NCBI GenBank assembly: GCA_035574175.1
Contig: DATLZB010000163.1
Location: 1 to 22,707, forward strand
Source: DATLZB01 sp035574175
GTDB taxonomy: Bacteria > Pseudomonadota > Alphaproteobacteria > Rhizobiales > Hyphomicrobiaceae
Length of the DNA: 22,707 nt
Direction: 5' to 3'
The position numbers and the translations under genes were made by a program. Shown here in pieces: positions 1-6,761 of this stretch (within the stretch, counting starts at the first letter, position 1; every line of letters starts with the position of its first letter). The notes beneath the pieces were generated by a model that made no database searches, was not told where the DNA came from, and saw nothing but the letters and a program-made list of their open reading frames with translations.

Positions 1-4
1 CGAG

Positions 5-1624
5 ATGGATAGCACGGCTCACGCGGCGCACGACCACGCTCCATCGCCCTACAGCGTCACGCGCTGGCTCTATTCGACCAACCACAAGGACATCGGCACG
101 ATGTACCTCGTGTTCGCGGTCATCGCCGGACTGATCGGCGGGGCACTCTCGGTCGCTATGCGGCTCGAGCTGCAGGAGCCCGGAATGCAGTTCTTCTCCG
201 ATCCGCACATGTACAACGTTTTGGTGACCGGGCACGGTCTCATCATGGTGTTCTTCATGGTGATGCCGGCGATGATCGGCGGCTTCGGCAACTGGTTCGT
301 GCCGCTGATGATCGGCGCACCCGACATGGCCTTCCCGCGCATGAACAACGTGTCGTTCTGGCTGCTGCCGGCGTCATTCGCACTCCTCCTGCTGTCGATG
401 TTCGTGGAAGGACCGCCGGGCGCCAACGGCGTGGGGGCGGGCTGGACCGTCTATGCGCCGCTGTCGACCAAGACCGGGCATCCCGGGCCGGCCATGGACT
501 TCGCCATCCTTTCGCTGCACCTGGCCGGTGCGTCCTCCATCCTCGGCGCGATCAACTTCATCACCACGATCTTCAACATGCGTGCGCCAGGCATGACGCT
601 GCACAAGATGCCGTTGTTCGTGTGGTCGATCCTGGTGACCGCGTTCCTGCTTTTGCTGTCGCTGCCGGTGCTCGCCGGAGCGATCACCATGCTGCTCACG
701 GACCGTAACTTCGGAACGGCCTTCTTCGAGGCCAGGGCGGGCGGCGATCCACTGCTCTATCAGCACCTGTTCTGGTTCTTCGGACACCCGGAGGTCTACA
801 TCCTGATCCTGCCGGGCTTCGGCATGATCAGCCAGGTGGTCTCCACGTTCTCCAAAAAGCCGGTGTTCGGATATCTCGGCATGGCGTACGCGATGGTGGC
901 GATCGGGCTGATCGGCTTCATCGTGTGGGCGCACCACATGTTCACCTCCGGCATGGGCGTCAACGCGCAGGCCTACTTCGTGTTCGCCACGATGGTGATC
1001 GCGGTGCCCACCGGCATCAAGATCTTCTCCTGGATCGCGACGATGTGGGGCGGCTCCATCAGCTTCCGCACGCCGATGCTGTGGGCCATGGGGTTCATCT
1101 TCCTGTTCACGGTCGGCGGGGTGACGGGCGTGGTGCTCGCCAACGCCGGCGTCGATCGCGCGCTGCACGACACCTACTATGTGGTGGCCCATTTCCACTA
1201 CGTGCTGTCGCTCGGGGCGGTGTTCGCGATCTTTGCAGGCTGGTACTACTGGTTCCCCAAGATGACCGGGTACGAGTACTCGGAGTTTCTCGGCAAGCTA
1301 CATTTCTGGCTGACCTTCATCGGCGCGAACGTGCTGTTCTTCCCGCAGCACTTCCTCGGGATCGCCGGTATGCCACGCCGCTATGCCGATTATCCGGAGG
1401 CGTTCGCCGGCTGGAACTACTGGTCGTCGATGGGGGCTTACGTGACGACGCTCGGCACCATCGTGTTCATCTTCGCCATGATCCTGGCATTCGTCAGGGC
1501 CAAGCGCACGGTCAACAATCCGTGGGGGGCAGGCGCTACCACGCTCGAGTGGACGCTGCCGTCACCGCCGGCCTTCCACTCCTATGAAAGGTTGCCGCGC
1601 ATCGCCGCGACTGAGCATCACTGA
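5..1624 (+). CDS. ctaD: Cytochrome c oxidase subunit I (aa3-type)
   Basis: Catalytic subunit of the proton-pumping terminal oxidase in the inner membrane; it reduces O2 to water with electrons from cytochrome c via CuA of subunit II. At 539 residues it has the usual length and about twelve membrane segments. The metal ligands are all present: His77 (TGHG) and His398 for heme a, His396 for heme a3 (the HFHY motif), and His261, His310 and His311 for CuB. GHPEVY (260-265) carries Glu263 and the cross-linked Tyr265, which marks an A1-type oxidase. The D-channel aspartate is in GAPDMAFPR (Asp107) and the K-channel lysine is Lys339. It is first in the visible operon, eight bases before ctaB. The ATG lies four bases inside the window, so its ribosome site and subunit II (ctaC) would be to the left. 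Identification is secure; the exact start cannot be tested against upstream sequence. Confidence 0.98.
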   Translation: MDSTAHAAHDHAPSPYSVTRWLYSTNHKDIGTMYLVFAVIAGLIGGALSVAMRLELQEPGMQFFSDPHMYNVLVTGHGLIMVFFMVMPAMIGGFGNWFVPLMIGAPDMAFPRMNNVSFWLLPASFALLLLSMFVEGPPGANGVGAGWTVYAPLSTKTGHPGPAMDFAILSLHLAGASSILGAINFITTIFNMRAPGMTLHKMPLFVWSILVTAFLLLLSLPVLAGAITMLLTDRNFGTAFFEARAGGDPLLYQHLFWFFGHPEVYILILPGFGMISQVVSTFSKKPVFGYLGMAYAMVAIGLIGFIVWAHHMFTSGMGVNAQAYFVFATMVIAVPTGIKIFSWIATMWGGSISFRTPMLWAMGFIFLFTVGGVTGVVLANAGVDRALHDTYYVVAHFHYVLSLGAVFAIFAGWYYWFPKMTGYEYSEFLGKLHFWLTFIGANVLFFPQHFLGIAGMPRRYADYPEAFAGWNYWSSMGAYVTTLGTIVFIFAMILAFVRAKRTVNNPWGAGATTLEWTLPSPPAFHSYERLPRIAATEHH

Positions 1625-1632
1625 GCGAGGCC

Positions 1633-2565
1633 ATGGCAAACGCCGGCGTAGAAACGAAGAGCGCAGCGTTCACCACTCAAGCGGGCGGTAGCGTCGGCGA
1701 CTTCCTGGCGCTCACCAAGCCGCGGGTGATGTCGCTTGCGGTGTTCACGGCGTTCACCGGTCTCGTCGCAGCGCCCGGCCACATGCATCCCGTGCTCGGC
1801 ATGATCGCGATCCTTTGCATCGCGGCTGGGGCGGGGGCGTGCGGCGCTCTCAACATGTGGTACGACGCCGATATCGACGCGAAAATGGCGCGCACCGCGG
1901 CTAGGCCGATTCCGCGCGGGCGGATCGAGGGCGAGGAAGCGCTGGCGTTCGGCATGGTGCTCGCCATCATGTCGGTGATGACGCTGGGCCTCATCGTCAA
2001 TTGGACGGCCGGCGCCCTGCTGGCGCTGGCGATCGCCTTCTACGTTCTCGTCTATACGATGTGGCTTAAGCGGAGGACGCCCCAGAACATCGTGATCGGC
2101 GGTGCGGCCGGGGCGCTGCCGCCGGTGATCGGCTGGGCTGCCGTAACCGGATCGGTGAGTGCGGACGCGGCTTTGCTGTTCCTCCTCATCTTCCTGTGGA
2201 CGCCGCCGCACTTTTGGGCGCTCGCTCTCTACCGCTGCCGCGACTATGAGCGTGCAGGGGTGCCGATGCTGCCGGTGACCGCGGGGGCGGACGCTACGCG
2301 CTCGCAGATCCTGGTTTATTCACTGCTGCTGGCGCCGGCCGGCGTGGTGCCGGCCTTCACCGGGCTCGGCGGCGTCGGCTATTTCGTACTGTCGGCAGTG
2401 CTGGGGGTTGCTTTCCTGGTGTTCGCCTGGGAGGTGTATGCCAAGCGGGACGGGTCGTCGGCGGAGCGGGCGGCGCGACGGTTGTTCGGCTTTTCGATCC
2501 TCTACCTTTTCCTCCTGTTTGCGACCCTGCTCGCGGAGCACCTTGGAAGGCTTTGGCTCTCATGA
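1633..2565 (+). CDS. ctaB: Protoheme IX farnesyltransferase (heme O synthase)
   Basis: UbiA-family membrane prenyltransferase that adds a farnesyl group to heme b to make heme O, the precursor of heme A needed by the oxidase. It has 310 residues and many hydrophobic segments. The family's first Asp-rich motif NxxxDxxxD is at residues 74-82 (Asn74, Asp78, Asp82), followed by RT..RP (about 87-92). A second conserved motif, DYERAGVPMLPV, lies past the middle. The ATG follows ctaD by eight bases with a GCGAGG-like ribosome site. Its stop falls just before a small reading frame and ctaG, matching the alphaproteobacterial cox operon order (coxE in Bradyrhizobium naming). Confidence 0.97.
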   Translation: MANAGVETKSAAFTTQAGGSVGDFLALTKPRVMSLAVFTAFTGLVAAPGHMHPVLGMIAILCIAAGAGACGALNMWYDADIDAKMARTAARPIPRGRIEGEEALAFGMVLAIMSVMTLGLIVNWTAGALLALAIAFYVLVYTMWLKRRTPQNIVIGGAAGALPPVIGWAAVTGSVSADAALLFLLIFLWTPPHFWALALYRCRDYERAGVPMLPVTAGADATRSQILVYSLLLAPAGVVPAFTGLGGVGYFVLSAVLGVAFLVFAWEVYAKRDGSSAERAARRLFGFSILYLFLLFATLLAEHLGRLWLS

Positions 2566-2584
2566 GGCTGACGAGGCGCGAGCG

Positions 2585-2734
2585 ATGGACAAATCGGAGG
2601 GCGAGGGCGAGCGGGAGCGGCGGCGGCGCGCGCGGTCGATCGCCATCGCGCTGGCGCTCGCGGCGCTGGTGGTGCTGTTCTACATCGCCACCATCGTGCG
2701 ACTCGGCGGCAACGTGCTCAACCGGCCGCTGTGA
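2585..2734 (+). CDS. CoxF-like small membrane protein
   Basis: A 49-residue frame between ctaB and ctaG. It has a very basic and acidic N-terminus (residues 2-17 are nearly all Lys, Glu, Arg, Gly, Ser), then one hydrophobic segment (about 18-39) and a short polar tail ending GGNVLNRPL. This is the layout of the small gene (coxF) found at this place in the coxBAEFGC operons of Bradyrhizobium and relatives. It fits tightly: the start is 19 bases after ctaB and the stop three bases before ctaG. The frame stays open upstream to 2408, but that part overlaps ctaB, so the ATG at 2585 is preferred. The molecular function is unknown; a role in oxidase assembly is inferred only from position. Confidence 0.75.
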   Translation: MDKSEGEGERERRRRARSIAIALALAALVVLFYIATIVRLGGNVLNRPL

Positions 2735-2737
2735 ACG

Positions 2738-3349
2738 ATGAGCGAGATGCGACACGACGCTCGAGCCAGAGACAGTGGGCGCCGCAACCGGCGGGTGGCG
2801 GCGCTGTCGGCGCTGATGGCCGTCGGCATGCTCGGGCTTGCCTTCGCGGCGGTGCCGCTTTACCGCCTGTTCTGCCAGGTCACTGGCTACGGCGGCACCA
2901 CGCAGCGCGCGGCGCGCAGCTCCGATACCGTCCTTGACCGCACGGTGCGTATCAGGTTCGACGCCAACGTCGGGGGCGGACTGGCGTGGTCGTTCGAGCC
3001 ATTGGTGCGCACCGTCGATGTCAAGATCGGCGAGAACACGCTTGCGTTCTATCGCGCCACCAACCGATCGACGCGGCCGCTGTCGGGGTCTGCCACCTTC
3101 AACGTCACGCCTGAGGTGGCGGGGCTCTACTTCAACAAGATTCAGTGCTTCTGCTTCACCGAACAACGGCTCGAAGCCGGAGAATCGGTGGAGATGCCGG
3201 TCAGCTTCTTCATCGACCCGGAGATCATGAAGGACAGCGATGCTCGCCGCGTGCGGGAAATCACGCTCTCCTACACTTTCTATCCCATGGAGCCGCAGAA
3301 GAGCGCGGCAGCGCCGGCCGAGGCGGCAACACGGGGCAAGGGAAGCTGA
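2738..3349 (+). CDS. ctaG: Cytochrome c oxidase assembly protein CtaG (Cox11 family copper chaperone)
   Basis: Inserts copper into the CuB site of subunit I. The 203-residue protein has a cytoplasmic basic N-terminus, one membrane anchor (about 19-40) and a periplasmic immunoglobulin-like domain. The copper-binding CFCF motif is present (Cys137 and Cys139, in NKIQCFCF), as is the conserved cysteine just after the anchor (Cys46, in YRLFCQVTG). The ATG at 2738 is three bases after the small upstream gene, with no strong ribosome site. A second ATG at 2747, preceded by GAGCGAG, is an alternative start. Its place between heme O synthase and subunit III fits its job. Confidence 0.96.
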   Translation: MSEMRHDARARDSGRRNRRVAALSALMAVGMLGLAFAAVPLYRLFCQVTGYGGTTQRAARSSDTVLDRTVRIRFDANVGGGLAWSFEPLVRTVDVKIGENTLAFYRATNRSTRPLSGSATFNVTPEVAGLYFNKIQCFCFTEQRLEAGESVEMPVSFFIDPEIMKDSDARRVREITLSYTFYPMEPQKSAAAPAEAATRGKGS

Positions 3350-3352
3350 TCG

Positions 3353-3378
3353 GGCGCCGCGGTGCGCCGCACGGCGCC
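3353..3378 (+). other. Stable hairpin between ctaG and ctaE
   Basis: Four bases after the ctaG stop, the arms GGCGCCG (3353-3359) and CGGCGCC (3372-3378) pair perfectly. The enclosed twelve bases form a further CGG-TGCG-CCG stem. No T-run follows, so it does not look like a terminator. It could stabilise or partly attenuate the transcript ahead of ctaE; that role is inferred. Confidence 0.5.
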
Positions 3379-3418
3379 AGCGGGTCAGTCAAATGGAACG
3401 GACGGGAGCCTAGGGACC

Positions 3419-4369
3419 ATGGCAGAGAGCCACGCCAAGCATCACGACTACCACCTGGTGGATCCGAGCCCGTGGCCGGTGCTGGCCGCCATCGGCGCCT
3501 TCCTGATGGCGGTCGGTGCCATCGGCTGGATGCGGACGTTTCCGGGCGATCCAGCGAGCGGCCTCAACCTGTTCGGGCTCCTCATCCGGGGCCCCACGGT
3601 GTTCGCTATTGGCTCGGCCGTGGTCGTTGCCGTGGCCTTCTTCTGGTGGCGCGACGTCATCCGCGAGGCGCACAGGGGCGATCATACGCCGGTGGTGCAG
3701 CTCCATTTGCGCTACGGCATGATCCTGTTCATCGCCTCGGAGGTGATGTTCTTCGTCGCCTGGTTCTGGGCCTACTTCGACGCTGCACTGTTTCCAGGCC
3801 AGCTCCAGCACCTGCCGATTACGCTGCCCGACGGCACCACCGAGCCTTCAGAGACGACGATCGGCCTCGTCGATCGCAATACGCTGCTCGGCGGGCAATG
3901 GCCGCCCAAGCCGGCACCCGGTTTTGAAGGCACCTTCGATCCGTGGGGCCTGCCGCTCATCAATACGCTCATCCTGCTGCTCTCAGGCACCACGGTCACA
4001 TGGGCCCACCATTCGCTGCTGCAGAACGACCGCAAGGGGCTGGTGTGGGGACTCGTAGTGACCGTGTTCCTCGGCATCATGTTCACAGTGTGCCAGGCCT
4101 ACGAGTATGGCCACGCGGCCTTCAGCTACGCGGGGCACATCTACGGCGCCACGTTCTTCATGGCGACCGGCTTTCACGGCGCGCACGTGATCATCGGCAC
4201 CATTTTCCTCACCGTCTGCCTGTTCCGCGCTCTTGCCGGGCACTTCACGCCGAAGCAGCACTTCGGCTTCGAGGCCGCGGCCTGGTATTGGCACTTCGTC
4301 GACGTGGTGTGGCTGTTCCTGTTCTCCTGCATCTATGTGTGGGGAGCCGGCACGCCGGCCGTACACTGA
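3419..4369 (+). CDS. ctaE: Cytochrome c oxidase subunit III
   Basis: Core membrane subunit of the aa3 oxidase that supports proton uptake and stability. The 316-residue protein has seven predicted membrane segments. It carries the conserved opening HHDYHLVDPSPWP (about 8-20), the SEVMFF motif with Glu108, and the late WYWHFVDVVWLFLF segment. The frame is open from a GTG at 3362, but that codon lies inside the hairpin after ctaG. The ATG at 3419 has GGGAG ten bases upstream and begins where family members normally begin. It is the last gene of the operon: a terminator hairpin follows and the next gene is unrelated. Confidence 0.97.
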   Translation: MAESHAKHHDYHLVDPSPWPVLAAIGAFLMAVGAIGWMRTFPGDPASGLNLFGLLIRGPTVFAIGSAVVVAVAFFWWRDVIREAHRGDHTPVVQLHLRYGMILFIASEVMFFVAWFWAYFDAALFPGQLQHLPITLPDGTTEPSETTIGLVDRNTLLGGQWPPKPAPGFEGTFDPWGLPLINTLILLLSGTTVTWAHHSLLQNDRKGLVWGLVVTVFLGIMFTVCQAYEYGHAAFSYAGHIYGATFFMATGFHGAHVIIGTIFLTVCLFRALAGHFTPKQHFGFEAAAWYWHFVDVVWLFLFSCIYVWGAGTPAVH

Positions 4370-4389
4370 AGCTTCGTCGTAGCGCGGGC

Positions 4390-4414
4390 AACGGGCGGCC
4401 TCGGCCGCCCGTTT
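4390..4414 (+). terminator. Rho-independent terminator of the cox operon
   Basis: The 11-base arms AACGGGCGGCC (4390-4400) and GGCCGCCCGTT (4403-4413) are perfect reverse complements, giving a very stable GC-rich stem. A short T stretch (GTTTCGGTT) follows. It starts 20 bases after the ctaE stop. The T-run is short, as is common in GC-rich alphaproteobacteria. Confidence 0.75.
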
Positions 4415-4668
4415 CGGTTGCTGCGCGCGGCGCGAAGCCAAGGCACGCCGATACAAGTCAAGCAGCGTTGCTTGCGCGGCGGCGGTCCCGCTAACGGAGC
4501 GGAAACGATGCCGATCGCCTCCTGCCGCGATTAAGTCCTCGGCAAACGACCCCGCCCTATCATCGTCCTCAAACGGAGGGCTTGTCCCCCAATTTGCCAG
4601 GCCAGTCGGGTGCGCCAGCAACTGTCGCAGCCGATGCGGGGTGGACAATTGTGCGGAGTGAGACCCAC
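4415..4668. other. Intergenic region before the hemolysin III gene
   Basis: A gene-free stretch with two small hairpins: CAAGCA-GCGT-TGCTTG at 4459-4474 and CCGCT-AACGG-AGCGG at 4488-4502. A promoter for the next gene must lie here, but I see no convincing -35/-10 pair. The AACGGAGGG at 4572-4580 looks like a ribosome site but sits only one base before an in-frame TTG (4582), too close to serve it. Confidence 0.4.
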
Positions 4669-5343
4669 ATGGTGGCGGGAGGAGGCAGTAATACCGAGTA
4701 CCCGATGTTTCCCCAATACACCTTGGGCGAACGAGTGGTGGATGGTTGCATACACTTGGCCGGCGTTGCCGGGAGCCTGATCGCGGCGACGGCGCTCATG
4801 GTGGTTGCGGTGCAGACGCTGCCCGCCGACTGGATCCTGCCGCTGGCGGTCTACTCGACGGCCCTTGTGGTCACCTTCTTCTGCTCGGCCGCCTACAACT
4901 TGGTCATGAGCCCGCGGCCCAAGGAGCTGCTCAGGCGCTTCGATCACGCCTCGATTTTCTTGATGATCTCGGGCACCTACACGCCGATGGCGCTGATCGG
5001 CATGGGCGAGACCTGGGGTGTTGCGCTGTTCGTGTTCGTGTGGCTGATCACGCTGATCGGGGCCACCGCCAAGCTGCTCATCCCGAGGGCGGTGGAGAGC
5101 ATCACGGTGGGCCTCTACCTGGTGCAGGGCTGGGTGGCGATCCTCGCCATCGGGCCGCTGGTCTCGATGATCCCGACGCAGGCGGTGGTGCTGCTGCTGG
5201 TCGGCGGCGCGCTCTACTCGATCGGTGTCCTTTTCCATCTGTCCCGCAGCCTGCCCTATCACAATGCCATCTGGCATGCCTTCGTGTTGGTTGCGGCCAG
5301 CCTGCACTACGCCGCCGTGCTCGACACAGTAGATCTGCTCTGA
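4669..5343 (+). CDS. Hemolysin III / PAQR family membrane protein
   Basis: A 224-residue protein with seven hydrophobic segments and the HlyIII signature elements: DHASIFLMISGTYTP (92-106) and a late PYHNAIWHAFV (196-206). Family members are predicted membrane hydrolases or receptors with a zinc site built from S-x3-H, D and H-x3-H. Here the first motif reads SAAYN (73-77) and the last reads N-x3-H (199-203), so two of the expected histidines are asparagines while Asp92 and His203 remain. I chose the ATG at 4669 because GGAG lies ten bases upstream; the frame is open back to a TTG at 4582, and an ATG at 4705 would also give a normal length. It stands alone after the cox terminator and converges on the MFS gene four bases away. 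Cytolytic activity should not be assumed from the name. Confidence 0.88.
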   Translation: MVAGGGSNTEYPMFPQYTLGERVVDGCIHLAGVAGSLIAATALMVVAVQTLPADWILPLAVYSTALVVTFFCSAAYNLVMSPRPKELLRRFDHASIFLMISGTYTPMALIGMGETWGVALFVFVWLITLIGATAKLLIPRAVESITVGLYLVQGWVAILAIGPLVSMIPTQAVVLLLVGGALYSIGVLFHLSRSLPYHNAIWHAFVLVAASLHYAAVLDTVDLL

Positions 5344-5347
5344 AGGC

Positions 5348-6748
5348 TCAGCGCCTTACCGGATCGCCGGCGGTAGAACCGGCTTCACGTACCGGGAGCA
5401 GGACGATCAAGCCGGCGATGAGGAAAAGCAGGATTGCGGCCATACCGGCGCGCTGGTTCGCCGTCCAGTCGGTGACGAGGGCCACCAGCAACGGCGCCGC
5501 GAAGGCGGTGACCTTGCCCGAGAACGCGAACAGGCCGAAGTACTGTGCCGCCCGGTCCGGAGGGGATAGCCTGGCCATGAGGGATCGGCTCGCCGACTGG
5601 TTGGGAGCCGATACCGTTGCGATGACAATGGCGAAGGCGAGGAACACCTGCTCCCCGGTGCTCGAGAACGGTGAAGAGCCTGCAATCTTGGGTGCCACCG
5701 GGATGGTGAACAGCACGTGCGCGTGGCTCACCGACAGGATGCCGATCGAGCCGACAATCAGTATGGTGAGGGCGCCGATGATAACCCGTTTGGCACCGAG
5801 CCGGTCGTCGAGAATGCCGCCGGCCGCCGCTCCGGCGATGCCGGCCAGCGTCAGGATGATGCCAAACAAGCCCCGCTCGAAGGCCTGCCAGCCGAAAACC
5901 GAGGTGCCGTAGATGCCGCCGAACACGAAGATGGCAGCCAGGCCGTCGGTGTAGAGGGCGCGTGCGATCAGAAACAGCGCGATGTTCGGGCGGCGGGGCA
6001 GTGCTTGGAGCGTAGCCCACAGCTCCGACAGCGAAGAGCGGGCCGATCGGGGCAGCAGGGGGCCGCGCACGTCCGGCACCAGCAGGAAGAACGGCAGCAT
6101 GAAGATGAGGAGCCAGACGGCAGCGAAGGGGCCGACCAGGCGGTCGCCTGTGCGCAACGCGGTGTCGAGTTCGACGATGGGAGTGAGGCCGAGGAGCGTC
6201 GATCCGGTGGCCGGATCGGCGACAAGCAGGCCGGCCATGACGGCGAGGCTGACAAGCCCCCCGGTGTAGCCGACGGCCCAGCCCATACCGGAAAGCCGGC
6301 CGAGCTGCCGGGGCCCGACCAGCGTCGGCATGAGCGAGTTCGTAAACACAGTGGTGAACTCGGACGCGGCGATGCCGATCACAACGGCCGCCAGCACGAG
6401 CGTGATGGTGGCGGCATCGGCAGCGGGACGAGCGATCCAGAGCGTCGCTGCGGCCATCGCGAGAACCAGGATGGAGGCCGCCACCCATGGCTTGCGCCGG
6501 CCGGTGCGGTCGGCGGCGGCACCGAGGAGCGGGCTTCCCGCCGCGATGAGCACGCCGGCAAGCGCCGCGGCGTAACCCCACAACGCCTGACCGCGCGCCG
6601 GGCTTTCGGCCACGGCGGTCGTGAAATAGGGCGCGAACAGGAAGGTCAGGATCAGGGTGTGGAAGGGCTGAAGCGCCCAATCGACCAGCACCCACGCGGC
6701 GAGCGCACGGAATGGAGCAGTTGCCGGCTTGTGGGGCGCGGCGATCAC
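5348..6748 (-). CDS. MFS transporter, UMF1 (Atg22-like) type
   Basis: A 466-residue protein with about twelve membrane helices. The N-terminus (WVLVDWALQPFHTLILTFLFAPYF region, residues 19-42) resembles the YDWANS-like opening of UMF1/Atg22-type major facilitators. The loop 2-3 motif is present as GAAADRTGRRKP (76-87). Substrates of bacterial UMF1 members are mostly unknown, so none is proposed. The start is a GTG at 6748, thirteen bases after the stop of the glutamate dehydrogenase gene, so the two are probably co-transcribed. The stop nearly touches that of the convergent hemolysin III gene, leaving no room for a separate terminator. Confidence 0.85.
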   Translation of the reverse strand: MIAAPHKPATAPFRALAAWVLVDWALQPFHTLILTFLFAPYFTTAVAESPARGQALWGYAAALAGVLIAAGSPLLGAAADRTGRRKPWVAASILVLAMAAATLWIARPAADAATITLVLAAVVIGIAASEFTTVFTNSLMPTLVGPRQLGRLSGMGWAVGYTGGLVSLAVMAGLLVADPATGSTLLGLTPIVELDTALRTGDRLVGPFAAVWLLIFMLPFFLLVPDVRGPLLPRSARSSLSELWATLQALPRRPNIALFLIARALYTDGLAAIFVFGGIYGTSVFGWQAFERGLFGIILTLAGIAGAAAGGILDDRLGAKRVIIGALTILIVGSIGILSVSHAHVLFTIPVAPKIAGSSPFSSTGEQVFLAFAIVIATVSAPNQSASRSLMARLSPPDRAAQYFGLFAFSGKVTAFAAPLLVALVTDWTANQRAGMAAILLFLIAGLIVLLPVREAGSTAGDPVRR

Positions 6749-6761
6749 GGGATCTCGCCGA

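Noticed and set aside
374..1198. 274-residue minus-strand frame inside ctaD
   Set aside because: His/Arg/Asp-rich antisense of subunit I, not protein-like.
2553..2741. Frame starting in an ATGA overlap with the ctaB stop
   Set aside because: Although the overlap is tempting, the translation is Arg/Ser/Gly/Trp low-complexity, whereas the other frame at 2585 gives a clean single-span membrane protein of the expected CoxF size.
3362..3418. Upstream GTG start for subunit III
   Set aside because: It lies within a stable hairpin and adds a tail unlike the family; the ATG at 3419 has a better ribosome site.
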